Part shown: positions 6,384 to 7,019 of the stretch, in pieces | Position numbering within the stretch: the stretch's first letter is position 1 | How the letters are laid out: each line of letters begins with the position of its first letter | NCBI GenBank assembly: GCA_019510535.1 | Contig: JAEKKE010000406.1 | Coordinates: 1 to 7,019, forward strand | Direction of reading: 5' to 3' | DNA from: Acidobacteriota bacterium | GTDB lineage: Bacteria; Acidobacteriota; Terriglobia; Terriglobales; Acidobacteriaceae | DNA: 7,019 nt | The notes under the pieces: model-generated | Told to the model about the DNA's origin: nothing | The model's input: the letters and a program-made list of their open reading frames with translations, nothing else | Database searches by the model: none | Translations under genes and position numbers: made by a program

Positions 6384-6758
6384 ATGAAAGTCACGCGTAT
6401 TCTGCTTCTCAGTCTGCTTATGACGGCCGCCGCAGTGGCCCAGCAGGGCGGCAATACCGGTGGCTCGCGCGGCGCCCGGCCTGGGCCTACGACGACGATG
6501 CCGGACGTCACGATGGGAGCGCCGGATGACCGCCCAGGAACCTTCGACGCAACCATGGAGAATCAGCGGGCCAAAATGCGTAACGAAGATCGGCAGAAAC
6601 GGCTGGTGGAAGACACGCAGAAGCTGCTGACGCTGGCCAATCAGTTGAAGGAAGAGGTAGGCAAGTCCAGCAAAGACACCATGTCGATCACCGTCATCAA
6701 GAAGGCTGAGGAGATCGAGAAGCTGGCTAAGTCGGTCAAGGAGCGGATGAAGGGGTAA
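6384..6758 (+). CDS. Small secreted protein with charged helical C-terminus (hypothetical)
   Basis: From the ATG at 6384 the protein has 124 residues. Residues 1-19 are a clear signal peptide (MKVTR, a Leu/Met/Ala core, then AVA before Gln20), which sets the start; the same frame is open further upstream to 6273 but that part overlaps the channel gene. A Gly/Pro/Thr-rich disordered stretch fills about 20-55. Residues 58-124 are strongly charged (Lys, Arg, Glu) with regularly spaced Leu, Ile and Val, typical of one or two amphipathic helices or a coiled coil. No Cys and no enzymatic motif are present. I recall similar small proteins in acidobacterial genomes without a known role. It probably acts in the periplasm or outside the cell. 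A structural or stress-related partner role beside an MscS channel is possible but is inference from position only. No good ribosome binding site precedes the start. Confidence 0.75.
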   Translation: MKVTRILLLSLLMTAAAVAQQGGNTGGSRGARPGPTTTMPDVTMGAPDDRPGTFDATMENQRAKMRNEDRQKRLVEDTQKLLTLANQLKEEVGKSSKDTMSITVIKKAEEIEKLAKSVKERMKG

Positions 6759-6943
6759 CAGGCTCCCCGGGCGGTTAGGACACCGCGAGCAGGCAAGCGC
6801 AGAGATACATGATCGTAAATAAGAGGCTGCGGCACATCATCTAGTCCTTCGCGAAACGGCGGGTTGACCCTCAGGGGGAGTCGTCGGCAATCGTAGGATT
6901 TGCAATAGGGCCAAAGCGTAACAATCGAGAAGCAGAAATTACG
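6759..6943. other. Intergenic region before the right-edge gene
   Basis: These 185 bp hold no convincing gene. A weak hairpin, GCGGT (6771-6775) with ACCGC (6782-6786), follows the secreted-protein stop but has no T-run. A -35-like TTGACC (6864-6869) and another TTGCAA (6900-6905) are present without a good -10 at standard spacing. GAGAAG (6927-6932) may serve as the ribosome binding site for the ATG at 6944, with an 11-base spacer. Confidence 0.35.
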
Positions 6944-7019
6944 ATGCCTCGCAACGCCGCCGCAGCTACGACCCCGAAGCAGGCCGCCGATTATGGTGGC
7001 CTGAGCGCCGACCAACTCG
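6944..7019 (+). CDS. 5' end of a gene, possibly a 2-oxo-acid dehydrogenase E1 subunit (partial)
   Basis: An ATG at 6944 opens a frame that runs off the right edge after 25 codons. The visible N-terminus is Ala/Thr-rich, with a Lys-Gln-Ala segment leading into DYGGLSADQL. An Ala-rich lead followed by a Gly-Leu-Ser-x-x-x-Leu step is how I recall several acidobacterial pyruvate or branched-chain 2-oxo-acid dehydrogenase E1 subunits beginning, just before their YRxMxxxRxxD motif, which would lie outside the window. This is a guess from a short stretch; the gene itself is fairly likely, its identity is not. Confidence 0.45.
   Translation, partial: MPRNAAAATTPKQAADYGGLSADQL

Noticed and set aside
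6641..7015. A 124-codon - strand frame across the last gap
   Set aside because: It overlaps the helical end of the small secreted protein and the start of the right-edge gene, and shows no motif or start signal.

Overview
The window is high-GC bacterial DNA with ordinary chromosomal gene content. I see no insertion sequence, phage gene, tRNA, rRNA or CRISPR array. The style of several proteins suggests an acidobacterium (Terriglobia/Acidobacteriaceae-like): a TolC-type outer-membrane protein with a long Gly/Thr/Ala-rich insert, a small secreted Lys/Glu-rich protein, and the N-terminus at the right edge. This assignment comes from recalled family resemblance, not from a search.

Layout from left to right: (1) the last 34 codons of an unrecognised + strand gene (1-105), overlapping by 7 bp the 3' end of (2) truA on the - strand (99-893), a tRNA pseudouridine(38-40) synthase. 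(3) A roughly 320-bp gap (894-1215) with short direct repeats and a tentative ECF-sigma-like promoter. (4) A TolC-family outer-membrane efflux gene on the + strand (1216-3025) that is broken twice: an out-of-frame junction near 2360-2370, where about 45-60 residues appear to be missing, and an in-frame TAG at 2885-2887 where CAG (Gln) would be expected. (5) A 292-bp gap (3026-3317) with a probable terminator and four further perfect inverted repeats. (6) An intact 708-residue thioredoxin-fold/DUF255 protein of the YyaL/SPATA20 family (3318-5444, +), overlapping by 18 bp the 3' end of (7) an MscS-type mechanosensitive channel (5427-6362, -). (8) A small secreted protein with a helical charged C-terminus (6384-6758, +), divergent from the channel with only 21 bp between start codons. 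(9) The first 25 codons of a + strand gene (6944 to the edge) that may be an E1 subunit of a 2-oxo-acid dehydrogenase.

The genes do not form one pathway or operon. Strand alternates almost gene by gene, with two convergent overlapping pairs and one very tight divergent pair, so each gene probably has its own transcription unit. The channel and the small secreted protein are the only pair whose arrangement suggests shared control. I found no clear new multi-gene system. The most noteworthy observations are the decaying tolC-like gene, the run of inverted repeats just after it, and the tight divergent promoter region.
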